Shown here one piece after another: positions 37,620 to 49,331 of a stretch of DNA of 64,000 bases. Position 1 is the stretch's first letter, and every line of letters begins with the position of its first letter. The notes beneath the pieces were generated by a model. That model was not told the origin of the DNA. It was given only the letters and a program-made list of their open reading frames with translations, and made no database searches. The position numbers were made by a program, and so were the translations under genes. This DNA comes from Cantharellus purpuraceus. Lineage: Eukaryota > Basidiomycota > Agaricomycetes > Cantharellales > Hydnaceae. The DNA is taken from positions 434,001-498,000 of the forward strand of contig JALBUN010000048.1 of assembly GCA_025174535.1 (NCBI GenBank), read 5' to 3'.

Positions 37620-39876
37620 CTAGATTGCCGATGCGAGATGGAGTCACTAATTTGTTTTGTTATGACCTTTGTGTTGAAAGGTAGATGGGTACAGAATTCG
37701 CAGTTATGCAAGACGAAGGAGGAAGCTAGAGGTTTATAGCTGATGGTGGGGCTCAAGCACGATCTTTGAAAGGCCAGACTTTTGTAAGTGGGTGAGTCCG
37801 CATATCCGCAATTGCCAAGCAATGAAGCAAAATTATTGAATTACATACACGAGGATGTGAGTTCATAAGACTCGCCGAACGCTCGATGTAAGCTGTAGAT
37901 CGCGAAAGCGGGTAGTAAATATCTCATTACCAACGCAGAAACCTACACCAAATACGTGGGAGACGTAGCAAGTAATCTCATAGCCAAAGTGTTCCAGGCA
38001 TCCAGCAATTCTCAATTTTGATAACTATGGAGAACCCTACTAATACCTTTGAATCCATGACGGTACCAAGATGGGACGAGGGGAGGTTTCTATGGTGTAC
38101 AAAGAAAAGAAATTTTGAAAACTTTCATACTTTTTGTCACAAACTTGAGCTTCTAGAATGTGAGGAGCAGGCGGCCTTTGATGCAGGGACTGTTGAGATG
38201 ATGCAAACAAAGAATGTGCTTCTCCCAGAAGGTGTTGTCAAACACGTTGATTGCATCTTATCCACAGCGAAAGAAGCAGCTGGAATTACGACTGGGCCAT
38301 GCTGGATATATATGTGGGTCTCAATATGTCAACACCTTCCTCTCTCGTACATGTTCAAATATTCATATATTGCCTCACCCTCGCCGCTCTCCCCGAGGTG
38401 CAAAGTACCCCCATTCCTTCTCTTATACCACCGATACACAACCACCCCCTCTGCTGCTCCCGACTTCGCCAACCTTTGATCTTCCGCAACCCTTGGTGAA
38501 CTCGGCTAACTCGGGATGAGCACTGACCTATGTTAACAACGCAAAACATCACCCCTTTATGATAATCCGCTCCACCGGCGACATTGGGTCACTGAAGAGG
38601 AGGAGAACTGTTACACCGGGAATACAATTGACAGCAAGGCCATCATACAGCCTCACCACGAAACCCGCAGGGAACAAGCTACCCCCCAAGAGTCCTGCCC
38701 CCAACAACTCCACACGCACGCAGCTATCACATTATCGCTGCCATACCCTCACCAATTAGATGGTCCGAAAAAAGGTCTACACAACCTGAATTGGTGGCAG
38801 TGTATGATTGAGGTATACTCATTAAACTCAGATGATATTTTGTATGAATGTGGAAGAGGATGCTTTATCGGTAGACGTGGAATGCAAAGTGGGAGTGAAC
38901 ACCATTGAGACGAGAGGGAGTATACTGTGAGTTCTGTGATATTTCAACGGGCATTTGACGCGTGACGCATGACCGGGAACTAGGCCCGAGACAGCTGTGA
39001 TGCGTGACATAACTTTATGCACAAAAAAGTTAACATTTACGTACTGGTAGCGTGGGAGCCATGACGGGTGACGCGTTATGTGCCACACTGGCCTTGCACC
39101 TTCCTCCATATGTTCTGCAGAGCATGGCCAGATAGTACCTGCATAACCTCAAGCAAAAACTCCGATCATCAAGAATTATGCGGTAATACCAGGGCGAGCC
39201 CATATGAGGCTATGAGTAGCGCCCTACAGCGTCCAGGGGTCGCCCAGACAGCAGTCTCCAGTGAGATCAGACAACTCATGCAAACTGATGGTGGTAATGA
39301 CACGAGTGAGGTTACTCAAAGTTGGTATATACCCAATGTGAAATTCCAACGTTTGTCCGAGTCGACCAAAAGTACAGCAGCACAGGTAGTAGAGAAACAG
39401 CAGTTATCTGCAAGAAATTTCGTTCACAGTACACTGCCTGGTACTAGATCAGTTTCTGAGCGTAATTGTACTGAGATGATGCGAGATCGCGCTCGGCAAT
39501 GTAAAAAGCTCCATGCAGGTGATGACCCGTGATGACGAGATCTTGGATTGTTCACTAGCTATTCTCTGAACTCAACGAGGACTTATCTTTCGACTTTTGC
39601 ATCATTATCAGCTGATTCTAAGACAGGGATATTATTTGAGATTATGATTACAGTGTTGAAGTGAATTAAAACTCCGTGTGCGAGACAATAGCAAAGTAAA
39701 AATAGTGTGCGCCGCAAGGGATGGCAGCTATGTCAACCACTATAATAAGGCCACTCATGGTACCTGGTAGACAGCCCCTTTTCTTTTCATTCCACCTCTG
39801 GCAGGTGCTTCTGGTGACCTCTGCGAGGTAGTTAGTGTCAAGTCATCATCTTTCTCCTCCCTTACACACGTTCAGT
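37620..39876. other. Long intergenic stretch, no convincing gene
   Basis: About 2.26 kb between the divergent P450 and GH16 genes. ORFs at 38018-38479 and 39068-39532 (both +) lack known motifs, though 38018-38300 has a protein-like composition and could be a relic. The GH16 promoter lies at the right end. Confidence 0.4.
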
Positions 39877-41159
39877 ATGTTTCTTCTTCACCCAATCTTC
39901 GCCATCTTTTCTTTAGCAGCTCTGGAAGGCTTGGCCGGCTCTCCTCTGCATTATTTGCCTGCGCGTTCCCGCAAGCATCGCAGGCAGATACATGGTGACA
40001 TTGCTCGCCATCTCACCACTCGTGATGCTCCTCTAGCCAAAACCGGACCCATGAAATTGGTAGACAAGTATGCGGGAAAGACATTCTTTGAGTGAGTGTG
40101 GACGTGTTTAACAGTGATTTTCTGGTAATTTACTTTGATAGTGGTTGGGACTTCTTCATAGATCCGGACCCTACACACGGCAATGTTCAGTATGTGAGTA
40201 AAGAAGAAGCGGCTTCCTCGGGACTTGCCTCAGTGGGTGACGACAATGTCGTCCTCATCGCCGTTGATGACAATTCCACGATACCTGTGGGTGGAAACCG
40301 CAAGTCGTGAGTCTTTCTACTTCACAAAATCTGTCAGGTCAAATGACCCTCAAATCATCAGGGTACGCATCAACTCACGGAAAACGTATTCGGGAGGCCT
40401 CTTTGTCATGGATGCGAATGCAATGCCGTGAGTTGTTGCAACTATAACAATCAATTCTCACTTACGGCTGGCTGTGTTTAGTTCTGGTTGTGCCACTTGG
40501 CCAGCTTTCTGGACTGTAACCAATCAAAACTGGCCCACGAACGGCGAAATAGACATAGTAGAAGGAGTTAACACTCAAACAAAGAATCAGATGACACTCC
40601 ATACGGCTCCGGGCTGCACACTCGATACGTCCGCTCCACCCTTGAATCACAGCACCAAAGCCTTTCTGGGTAATGTTTTGAGCACGACATGTGATGCTCT
40701 CGTAAATTCAAACTCCGGTTGTGGTGTCATGGATCCCGACCCTACTTCTTTCGGGGCAGGCGTCAAGAACAGCGGTGGTGGTGTTTTCGCCATGTTATGG
40801 GACAGTGTTGGAATTCGAATCTGGCATTTTAATCGTGTTAGCACACCACCCGACCTCACCATATTCGCACCAGATCCCTCTACATGGCCTGTTCCGTCTG
40901 CCTTCTGGAGCACCACTACCTGCCCTGTGAATCGGTTCTTCAAGGAGCACACTATTGTCATCAACACGAGCTTGTGCGGGTACGTTAAGGTTCCTTCTTT
41001 ATGATGACACGTTGCGTCTTACTAAACGTGTGCAGAGATTTCGCGGGAAGTGCATATCCAACCAGCGGGTGCCCAGGTACATGTGCGGAGCATGTCGCAA
41101 ACCCGAGCAATTTCAAGGATGCCAAGTGGAAGATTAATTATGTTGCGACGTACCAATGA
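39877..41159 (+). CDS. Secreted GH16 endo-1,3(4)-beta-glucanase
   Basis: Five exons: 39877-40091, 40142-40306, 40362-40427, 40482-40979, 41036-41159; 355 residues. The N-terminus is a signal peptide (MFLLHPIFAIFSLAALEGLAG), followed by a basic, possibly processed stretch (RSRKHRR). The catalytic region shows the fungal GH16 landmarks DGWDFF, CATWPAFW and the active-site motif NGEIDIVEG, with Glu171 and Glu176 as expected nucleophile and acid/base. Two C-terminal Cys-rich blocks (CPVNRFF; SGCPGTCAEHV) fit the usual disulfides, and the protein ends in the typical WKINYVATYQ. It should hydrolyse mixed or beta-1,3-linked glucans outside the cell, in wall remodelling or feeding. All five exons join in phase. 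Confidence 0.95.
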
Positions 41160-41594
41160 TGTCATTATGTGGTTGTAGCAGTAGCAATTATTTTTTTTCA
41201 GTACGTTAGGCGAAAAGTAAAGTGGCAGAGTATGTGCCGGATATTGGGGAGCGGCTTATAATATGTTGAGTAGTGTAGCCAGTTGCGAGATGTCAACAGA
41301 CAGGATTACGAGAGATGGTTATCCTGTGTGTTTTGAAGCCTAAGATGCAACAGAAGTAGCATCTGTATATCATCCGATTCAAAGTCAGTTAGCCGCTGAC
41401 CACGCATGTGTGGTCTCAGTCCAAGTCGCTTTTACGCCGTGGTGAGTCTATTCCGGCTGTTGTTCCAGGGAACGAAGGGGAATTCCAGAGGTGAGCTATA
41501 TCTTCATGACGCCATGAACCTGTTTTGGAACCCACAAAATTATGGTGTTAGGGCAAACTCTAAATCACCACAATTCTGTGAATGAGCAGCTGAG
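41160..41594. other. Spacer before the transposon-rich part
   Basis: About 435 bases between the GH16 stop and the left target duplication of the first copia element. Holds the GH16 3' UTR; nothing else is recognised. Confidence 0.5.
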
Positions 41595-41599
41595 AAGAA

Positions 41600-41767
41600 T
41601 ATAGAGATAGTACAATCATTATTGTGTATTCTAATATGCATGTACTTATAGTAAACATAGAGATCTCTACATAGTAATCCAGTGCGCATTTCCAAGCAAC
41701 CATCATGGCCATCAGTCTAATGCATTGGCAGGCCGAGGTTGTCATGGTCTCTCAGCGATCCTCAACA
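41600..41767 (-). repeat. 3' LTR of copia element 1
   Basis: 168 bp; in element orientation it begins TGTTGAGG and ends CTCTATA. Equal in length to the 5' LTR, without indels, with 12 transition differences. A purine tract lies just inside at about 41768-41780. Confidence 0.93.
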
Positions 41768-41794
41768 CTCCCCCTCAACCTTGCATATGCCAAC

Positions 41795-43315
41795 TCAAGT
41801 GACTAGGTCTTCATGCTTCGGTCGTGGCAGTGACTTGGTGAATATGTCAGCAAGATTGTCATCGGTAGCACAGTATTGTACTGTAACTTCGTGAGAAGCT
41901 ATTTTATCGCATATGTAGTGGTGTTGAATATCGATGTGTTTGCTTTGCATGTGGAATCTGATAATGTTAGAGAAATTGATGGCTGACTGACTGTCAACAT
42001 GCAGAGTGGTGGGTTCCACCGGGGGCAGGTCCAATTCAGTGTATAGTGAGTGAAGCCATGCAATTTCTCGTGAGGCACAACTAGCTGCCATGTACTCAGT
42101 TTCCATGCTTGACATAGCAACGGTGGGCTGTTTCTTGGATGCCCATGTGATGGGTCCTCCAGTGGCTAGAAAAATGTAGCTTGTGATGGACCATCTGTTT
42201 CCCCAGTTGGTGTCAGCATACCCAAAGACTTCTGTAGAGTCTGATTTAGTGTAGGTGATGCCTAGAGACCTGGTACTGTTGAGGTAGTGAAAGATGTGTT
42301 TTACGGCCATCCAGTGCTCAGGAGCTGGGTTGGAGGTGAATTGGCTAAGACATTGCATGGCATGTGCTATGTCTAGTTGTGTCCCAAGGGCTGCATACAT
42401 GAGTGAGCTGATGGTGACACCATACATGGGTATGTCATATCTTTTCTCAGCCGGTGTTTTGGACAACTTGACATTCAGATCCAGTGGCATGGACACAGGA
42501 TGTGATTTTGCCATTCCAAAGCATTCCAGTATCCTTCTGACATATTGAGATTGCATCAGTGCAATGGTCTCTTTGTTTGGATCACGTAGGACTTGTAATC
42601 TGACAATTTGGTCTGGTTTGCTGAGGTCCGTGATCATGAAGTGCTTGGCTAGGTGTGTCTTGACAGCGTTTATGGCAGTGAGTCCAGAGGTGAACAGAAC
42701 TATGTCATTGACATAAACTGCAGCAATGACAATTTCAGCATTGTCATGTCTAAAGTAAACACACTGGTCCAAATATAGCCGTTTGAAATCTAGATTGATG
42801 AACACTTTGTTGAGTTTCTTGTTCCAGACTCTTCCTGATTGCTGCAGTCCATAGATGGACTTGAGCAGCTTGCACACACGGCCCGTTCCATCTTCATATC
42901 CTGGCAGCTGAACCATGTAGATGGTCTCATCCAAATCTCTGTTTAAGTATGCTTCTACCATGTCGACCACATGTATGACTAGGTTGTATTCTACAGCAAT
43001 AGTGAATAGGATTTGGAGGGTTTCAAGTCGCATCACCAGTGCGAATGTTTCATTGAAGTCGAGCCCAGGGATCTGGGTGAATCCCTTGGTGACTAGTTGG
43101 GACTTGTGCCTGGTGACACTGCCGCAATGGTCACATTTGATCCTGAAAACCCATCTGTTTGCAATCGCAGTTCTGTTTGGCAGGTGGTTCACTAGAATGT
43201 AGGTCCCGAGGTCTAGGTGCTGTTGGATCTCCCTGTCCATTGATTTGCGCCATTCTGGCCAGTCCGGACATGTCTGCACTTCTTGCATGGACTGCAGGTT
43301 ATCCTCAAGGGTCAC
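41795..43315 (-). pseudogene. Copia 1 reverse transcriptase and RNase H, inactive
   Basis: A 506-codon open stretch covering the copia RT domain (WVFRIKCD..., KSIYGLQQSGRVWNKKLN) and RNase H (GYADTNWG, SSMETEYMAAS, LHVDSQSAINFSN). The RT catalytic motif that should read YVDD reads YVND, which removes a metal-binding Asp. Several other conserved residues are changed, for example MVEAYLNRD where FKSAYLNGD-like is usual. It belongs to the element at 41600-45975 and cannot be active. Confidence 0.9.
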
Positions 43316-43446
43316 GCTTACCAGTGTGTAGTCACTGCTGGCATTATGTACATGGTGTCACCATTTGTGAGGTCCATGGGCTCCTGGACTGTTCAGGAGT
43401 CAATAGTTGACTGGTGGCTTAGCAGCAATGTGGCTGCTTCATTCTC

Positions 43447-44307
43447 TCAGTTCCACCGCTGTGCAATTGTGGATTGGAGGTGGGTCTGCTGTACTGGTGG
43501 GTTTGAGGCTGGCTGTATGGGTGATGATGTTGCATTCAAGTGTGGGTCCAGACATGACAGTGCAGGTGATGGTGTTGCATTTGAGTGTGGCTTGTCCTGC
43601 TCTGTGCTCTTCCCCTCAAGCTGCATCAGGTGCGAGATCATTACCTCTTGTGCAGGGGGGTCAGGACTGGCTGTAAATATGATGTTCCAGCTTGTCTGAA
43701 TCTGCTTTGTGGCTGGATTGTAGTACCTGTAGCCTTTAGTCCTCTCAGAAATGCCAGTAAATATGAAAATTTTTGCTTTTGGGTCTAATTTGGACTGCTT
43801 GCCATCCTGCTGCAGCACCCAACATTTCCGGCCAAATTCCTTGAGTAGTGACACATCTGGTTTCGCTTTTTTGAATAGCTTGTCTGGGGTTACTGAGTCC
43901 GTCAGTGCGTGAGTCGGTGATCAGTTTTTGAGGTAGACAGCATAAGCGATGGCTTCCTTCCATAGCAGGTGAGGGAGCTGGTGTTGTGCAATCATCGTGC
44001 GTGTGTGCTCCACTACAGCCCTGTTGATCTGCTCTGTGATTCCGTTCTGGGCAGGTGAATGTGTGGCTGTGACTTCGAGTAGTATGCCAGCTTCGAGTAG
44101 GAAAGTCTCTAGGCCCTTGTTTATGTACTCCTTGCCACCGTCAACGTGCAGCTTCTTGAGTTTCTGACTGGTCTGAGTCTCAAGGTAGCTCTTGTAATAC
44201 CTGAACTTTTTTAAGACTTCAGACTTGTGCTTCATGAAATATACTGCAGTTCTGCATGATTTCCCATCAGTGAATGTGATGAAGTATCGGTCACCTCCAA
44301 TTGCCAT
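43447..44307 (-). pseudogene. Copia 1 integrase, broken
   Basis: Two frames together cover the integrase core and its C-terminal part. 43921-44307 has the first Asp in FTDGKS, the second in HVDGGKEY and the Glu in GITEQINR, in DDE spacing. 43447-43854 has the C-terminal segment (KIFIFTGISERTKGYRYYNP). The frames are joined by at least one frameshift near 43850-43920. An in-frame TGA at 44323-44325 separates it from the protease part. Confidence 0.85.
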
Positions 44308-44322
44308 TGTGCATGCTGGCCC

Positions 44323-45130
44323 TCATGTGTCTGAAACAGTCAGGTCTCTGATTTCAGCTATTTTTGTAAGTGACTCTTTGGGGAATGATTGCACATAATG
44401 CTTAGCTTTGATGCAGGCTTTGCATTGGGAGGACACTGGAACCGACTCGTCTACATCCATCCTGGCAACCATCTGCTTCTGCTTCAGCAGCTTTACTGCA
44501 TTCATATTCATGTGGCCAAAGATTCGGTGCCACTTGTCCCAGGTATGTGTATTCTTGGCCAGGTATGTGTGATCCAACTGATTTTTAGCACGGATGTTCA
44601 TGTGATATAGGCAGCCTTCCTTGGCCCCTTCAGCCAGTATGGTGCCATCGGGTGCCTTAATTACAGCATGTGAATCTTTGAAGAGAACAGCGAAGGCAGC
44701 ATCCATGATCTGTGATATGGATATGAGGTTGTGGGGGGCACTAGGTGTGTGCAGTACATTGTGAAGGGTTATCAGGTATGTCCTGCCATTGACATTTGAT
44801 AGCAGGCAAACAGTTCCCTTTCCTAGTGTGTCAGCATTGCCAAGAATGGTTACTTTGTGACTGGGGGTCTCTACATAGTCAGTGAATAGACTCCTATCTC
44901 TGGCTATGTGTGATCTACAGCCAGAATCAGCTAACCATGCTGATGAACTTTGTGCCGACAGGACCAAGTGATCATCCGTAGTGAAGGTGTACTCATCCTG
45001 TGTTTCATTGGCCTGATCCTTGCCATCGTTTTTCACATTGGTCTGGTTGTTCTCCTTCTTCTTTGATCTGCACTCTGCAGTGTAGTGACCTCATTTGTTG
45101 CAATTGAAGCAGGTGATTTTAGCATTGTAC
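44323..45130 (-). pseudogene. Copia 1 protease, integrase head and zinc knuckle, broken
   Basis: The ORF at 44323-45036 contains the protease motif WLADSGCRSHI (Asp-Ser-Gly present), then the integrase zinc-binding H...H...C..C (WHRIFGHMN, CKACIKAKH). Just upstream, near 45070-45111, the nucleocapsid knuckle C-x2-C-x4-H-x4-C is visible, but the codon between CFNCNK and GHYTAEC is TGA (45091-45093). The frame also ends in TGA at 44323, where a Trp codon is expected before GPA. Both stops fit TGG or CGA decaying to TGA. Confidence 0.85.
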
Positions 45131-45180
45131 TTCTTTTTTTTGGCCACTAATGCAGCATCATCACCATTCTGCAGGTGGAT

Positions 45181-45741
45181 TCAGCAATTGTGTTTGAGGA
45201 GTCTGGCTATGAGCTTGGTGGCATTGGTTAGGGCAGGGGTGTCAATAGAAGCAATGTAGTTGTTCCAGGAATCTGGGAGCAAGGTGAGTAGGAGGATAGA
45301 GAACTCCACACCGTTGATTTTCTCTCCCAAATTGTGTAATTCCTCTTGGTAACCACACATGGTACATATGTGTTTGTCTATTGGGGTGCCATCCTCACAT
45401 TTTGCTTGGAATAGCTTTCTTTGTGTCAGCACTATGCCCAGTGGTCCTTGAGCTTCAAGTAGGCTCTGGAGTGCATCCCAAGCTTCTTTTGATGAGGATG
45501 CACTTGATATATAAACCAGCATTGAGTCAGCTACTCTCAATCTGATAGTGGACAGTGCCTGGCAGTCCCTCTTCTTCCATGCATTGAGATTCGGGGCTTG
45601 GGCTGCAGGTAATGTCCCCTGTTCGATGTATTCCAACAAGCCTTGGTCTGTTAATATGTCAATCATTTTTATCTTCCAGACTGCATAATTTTCCACGCCT
45701 TTAAGCAGGTCAATGCAATAGACATTAGTGTGTTCTGCCAT
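45181..45741 (-). pseudogene. Copia 1 gag capsid region
   Basis: A 186-codon frame from the ATG at 45741 with the gag pattern of copia elements: NYAVWKIKMIDIL, AWDALQSLLE, and a long helical region (KLFQAKCEDG...LHNLGEKINGVEFSILLLTLLPDSW). It ends in a stop before the zinc knuckle. Capsid protein of the retrotransposon particle; no host role expected. Confidence 0.88.
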
Positions 45742-45795
45742 GGATTTGATGTCTTCATGTTATGGTGCTGGGTGTGGGTACAAGGTTAGGCAGCA

Positions 45796-45807
45796 GGGCC
45801 CATAACC
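45796..45807 (-). promoter_or_regulatory. Primer-binding site of copia 1
   Basis: Directly inside the 5' LTR the element-orientation sequence reads GGTTATGGGCCC. This is complementary to the anticodon region of initiator tRNA-Met rather than to a tRNA 3' end. The Drosophila copia element is known to use such an internal (half-tRNA) primer. Inferred from sequence only. Confidence 0.7.
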
Positions 45808-45975
45808 TATAGAGATAGTATGATCATTATTGTGTATTCTAATATGCATGTACTTATAGTAAACATAAAGATCTCTACATAGTAATCCAGTGCACATTTC
45901 CAAGCAACTATCACAGCCATTGGTCTGATGCATTGGCAGGCCAAGGTTGTCATGGTCTCTCAGTGATCCTCAACA
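45808..45975 (-). repeat. 5' LTR of copia element 1
   Basis: 168 bp, beginning TGTTGAGG and ending CTCTATA in element orientation; followed on its outer side by the target duplication AAGAA (45976-45980). Confidence 0.93.
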
Positions 45976-45980
45976 AAGAA

Positions 45981-46506
45981 TATCAAACCCTGCTGCAGCA
46001 CAACTCCAGAAACAATTTAACATTTGTACTTTGGTTACAATCCCTTGTATTGGTCAATGCAGATTATATGCAGAAAAGTAATACATTTCTTAGCAGCAAG
46101 AAATGAATAAGACTTCCAGAGTCTAGAGTTCACAGATGCTTAGGGGTCCAGATATTCCAAAATGAGGGGAATGCACTTAGAGGCTAAAGGAATTAGGTGG
46201 ATGGATTCAACTATCCAACCAGTGACACTCTGAAGTGGGTAACAGCAATATGTGAAGTAGTCTACAACTGCTTCACATGAGTTCAAGCTTCTAATGCTCT
46301 GCAAAGGCAGTACACACTAGTAACTTAAACAAGAGCACTAATGGCAGGACTATCAACAGACAATCTCACCCTGTAGATTCATAGTCATGTGAGGCAGATA
46401 TTACACTCACGCCCAAAGCAGGAATATCACTACTTTGAGTGCAATCAAGTACAGTTACACAACTGTAAAAGATCCTTGAACTGGTAATCAACAGTTACTG
46501 AGATAT
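45981..46506. other. Gap between two retrotransposons, nothing recognised
   Basis: About 525 bases between the copia 1 target duplication and the gypsy 5' LTR. A/T-rich, no open frame of note and no LTR ends seen. Confidence 0.45.
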
Positions 46507-47012
46507 TGTTATGACTATATTCATTAACGTCCAGATCCCCACGCATATGAAATCTATACTCCATTTGGAAACCACTGTCTCCATCTACCTGTCTGATTGT
46601 CACCGCCAATTCTGCCCATCCGTCTCCGGTTCCGATTGATGTATCAACATCACTATAGGAACCCAGACATCTGTCCCCATTGGACTCAGACATACTCATG
46701 TAAGGCCGTTGGCCTCGGAGACCCATCACCGGAGTAATTATTATTAGATTTCAAAATATGTATTTAAGTTGCCCGACTGGGGACTTCATTCCCCAGTTCG
46801 AATATCAAATCGCACCTAGTTCCTAAGTCCGATCCTAACTCTCTAAGTTGTACTCCATCTCCGAAATCTCGGACACCGGTATTAGTGAGGGCGCAGCACA
46901 TAAGCTGAAGCCAAGTCCGTTCTGACCCCAACGACATGCTCCAACTCTGACCCAGCCTCCAACCCGACCTCTGACCCAATCTCCGACCCCCAATCGGACC
47001 TAGTGTGTAACA
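46507..47012 (+). repeat. Gypsy 5' LTR
   Basis: 506 bp with perfect terminal inverted repeats TGTTA/TAACA. It lacks 21 bp present in the two other copies in the window (lost between two AGATCCCC direct repeats near 46540). It contains a 7-bp-stem hairpin CTGGGGA-cttcat-TCCCCAG near 46780-46800. Confidence 0.9.
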
Positions 47013-47044
47013 GTATATTTGAACTGCCATACTCACTCCTACCA

Positions 47045-47935
47045 ATGCCACGATCCACCGCCAATTCCAAATGCGCACGAACTGTTGAGGTGCCTGCTCC
47101 CAGCATCGACACCATCCCTGAGGTCGTTGAAGAACCGACGGACCACATAGAGGCTGTCAATGAAGAAGACAACACCCCACCCACTCCAAATCTGGTGCAA
47201 GCCATCTCCCTGCTTGCCAGCAGCATCCGTAACCCACAAGCTCCTAAGTCCCGGACCAAGGTCCGAGAACCTGACCCATTCGATGGCTCCGATCTGCGAA
47301 AGCTCCAGCTGTTCTTGGTGCAATGCCGGTTGAATTTCTGTGACCGCCCCGACACATTCACATCCGATCAGGTGAAGGTCACCTTCGCCATGTCCTATCT
47401 CAAGGGCACCGCACTGGACTACTTTGAGCCAGCGCTCATGGACGACTCTGATGACCTGATATGGTCAGAGGACTACTCCGACTTCATCTCTGAACTTCGG
47501 ACCAATTTTGGACCTTACAACCCTGAGGCCGATGCCAAGAATGAACTTGATCGACTTCAGATGAAGGAAAATCACAAAATCACAAAATACATTGTGAGCT
47601 TCCAGCAGCTAGCTCCAAAAGTCCAATGGGGTGATGCCACACTCCAATGCCAATTTTACATTGGACTCCCATCCCGCATCAAGGATGAGATATCACACGT
47701 CGGTAAGCCAGATACTTTGGTTAACCTCCGCAAACTCGCCCAATCCATCGACGCCTGTTATTGGGAATCAATCTGAGGTCTCCCACGAAAATTCAGCCAA
47801 CAACAAATCGGACAAATCATCGGACAAGACCCCAAAGTCCAACAAGGGGTCCGATAAGAGGGCCATGCCGCCAATGCCATGATGGACAAGTCCAATGCAA
47901 AAGCAACTGACCCAAAAAAATAGTAAGCAGTCCTA
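47045..47935 (+). pseudogene. Gypsy gag, broken
   Basis: Starts MPRSTANSK at 47045 and runs openly to 47776. It contains the retrotransposon gag core (DLRKLQLFLVQCRLNF, VKVTFAMSYLKGTALDYFEPAL, DRLQMKENHKITKYIVSFQQLA). It stops soon after YWES, where the nucleocapsid should begin; the S/K/D-rich continuation to about 47935 is in other frames. Particle-forming protein of the element. Confidence 0.85.
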
Positions 47936-48049
47936 TAGCCTCTGTACGGGCTGAGGGCTGCGTTGGTACTCCCCATACGACAAACGAGGTCCGCCTGAAT
48001 GCATCCACTCTTTCCCACTCCGACTCCCTTACCCTCCTCGTCTACTCCG

Positions 48050-48824
48050 ACTCCATTCCCTATACCGCTATTCAAGCATTAATTGACTCCAGTTCTACTC
48101 ACTGTTTCCTCAATTCCTCTTTTTCCGATTTACATAAACTCCATACATACATCATAACTCCGATATCACTCTGATTATTTGATGGCACTACTAATGCTGT
48201 TATTTCACGAGCTATAGATCTGTCCATCCGTTTTTCTGTCAGAGAAATCCAGAACCTTACATTCTATGTTACTCTGCTTGACTCCAGCTGTTCTGTGGTT
48301 CTCAGACATAATTGGCTCACCCGCTACAATCCATTGATTGACTGGGCATTGGGCCATATCACATTCTGTTCTCCAGTACAGGCTGTGTCATCCCCGATGT
48401 CACCAGCAACTTTAGGTGTGAAACTATCTTCCGCCTCTGCTGACTCCACTCTGATAGATACTCCGTCTACCCCTCCGTTTATATCAATGGTGGATGCTAT
48501 GGTCTTTGCCAGACTAAGCAAACTGGATGGTTCTCACACATTCCAGGTCCACCTCTCCGATCCGATATTCCTCGCCGCTCGTTCCGCCCGATCAACTCCA
48601 CCAGACCTATCTATGGTTCCTAAGGAGTATCATGAGTTCACTGACATGTTCAGCAAGTCTAAAGCCGACTCCCTAGCAGAACACCGACCATACGATCTCA
48701 AGATTGAACTGGATGACAACTCCACCCCTCTGCTTGGCCCTATCTACTTGCTATCCCAAAAAGAGCTACTGGCTCTCCGAACATTCATAGACAAGAACTT
48801 GGCCACAGGCTTCATCTGCCCATC
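48050..48824 (+). pseudogene. Gypsy protease and start of reverse transcriptase, broken
   Basis: The aspartic protease is readable from about 48050 (LIDSSSTHCF), with Asp-Ser-Ser where the catalytic triad Asp-Ser-Gly is expected. It continues through DLSIRFSVREIQNLTFYVT to VLRHNWLTRYNPLIDW. A TGA interrupts it near 48170, where the family has Arg (CGA to TGA). The RT N-terminus (EYHEFTDMFSKSKADSLAEH...ATGFICPS) is cut at 48824 by the solo LTR. Confidence 0.85.
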
Positions 48825-49331
48825 TGTTACGCACTGGGTCCGATTGGGGGTCGGAGATTGGGTCGGAGGTTGGGTCAGAGTCGGAGTACGTCGTGGGGGT
48901 TGGAATGGACTTGGCTTCAGCTTATGTGCTGCGCCCTCACTAATACCGGTGTCTGAGATTTCGGAGACAGAGTATGACTTACAGAGTTAGGATCGGACTT
49001 AGGAGCTAGGCGTGATTCAATATTCGAACTGGGGAATGAAGTCCCCAGTCGGCAACTTAAATACATATTCGAAATCTAATAATAATTACTCTGGTGATGG
49101 GTCTCCGAGGCCAATGGCCTTACATGAGTATGTCCGAGTCCGATGGGGATGGATGTCCAGGTTCCCATGGTGATGCTGATGCATCAATCGGAACCAGAGA
49201 CGGAATCGGCGGTGACAATCAGACAGGAAAATGGAGACATAGCGGTTTCCAAATGGAGTATAGATTTCATATGCGCGGGGATCTGAGGGGATCGGACGGG
49301 GATCTGGGCGTTAATGAATACAGTCATAACA
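48825..49331 (-). repeat. Reverse-oriented solo LTR of the same gypsy family
   Basis: 507 bp, the reverse complement of the 5' LTR at 46507-47012 with scattered differences. It is flanked by a 5-bp target duplication CCATC (48820-48824 and 49332-49336) and sits inside the RT reading frame. RT resumes in the same frame on the far side (CPS | [10 protein letters not shown]), so this is a clean insertion followed by LTR-LTR recombination. Confidence 0.92.

Larger units (their letters stand above)
41600..45975 (-). mobile_element. Ty1/copia LTR retrotransposon, complete but dead
   Basis: A 4,376-bp element on the minus strand with two 168-bp LTRs (41600-41767 and 45808-45975) flanked by a 5-bp target duplication AAGAA (41595-41599 and 45976-45980). 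The order gag, protease, integrase, reverse transcriptase, RNase H identifies Ty1/copia. A primer-binding site abuts the 5' LTR and a purine tract (coding strand GAGGGGGAG) abuts the 3' LTR. The LTRs differ at 12 positions, all transitions. Gag-pol is broken by stops and the RT active site is mutated, so it is not autonomous. Confidence 0.95.

Noticed and set aside
38018..38479. 153-codon ORF as a gene
   Set aside because: The composition is protein-like in its first half, but no motif, start context or intron pattern supports it.
41795..43315. 506-codon RT ORF as an active polymerase
   Set aside because: The catalytic YVDD is YVND and the upstream gag-integrase part has several stops.
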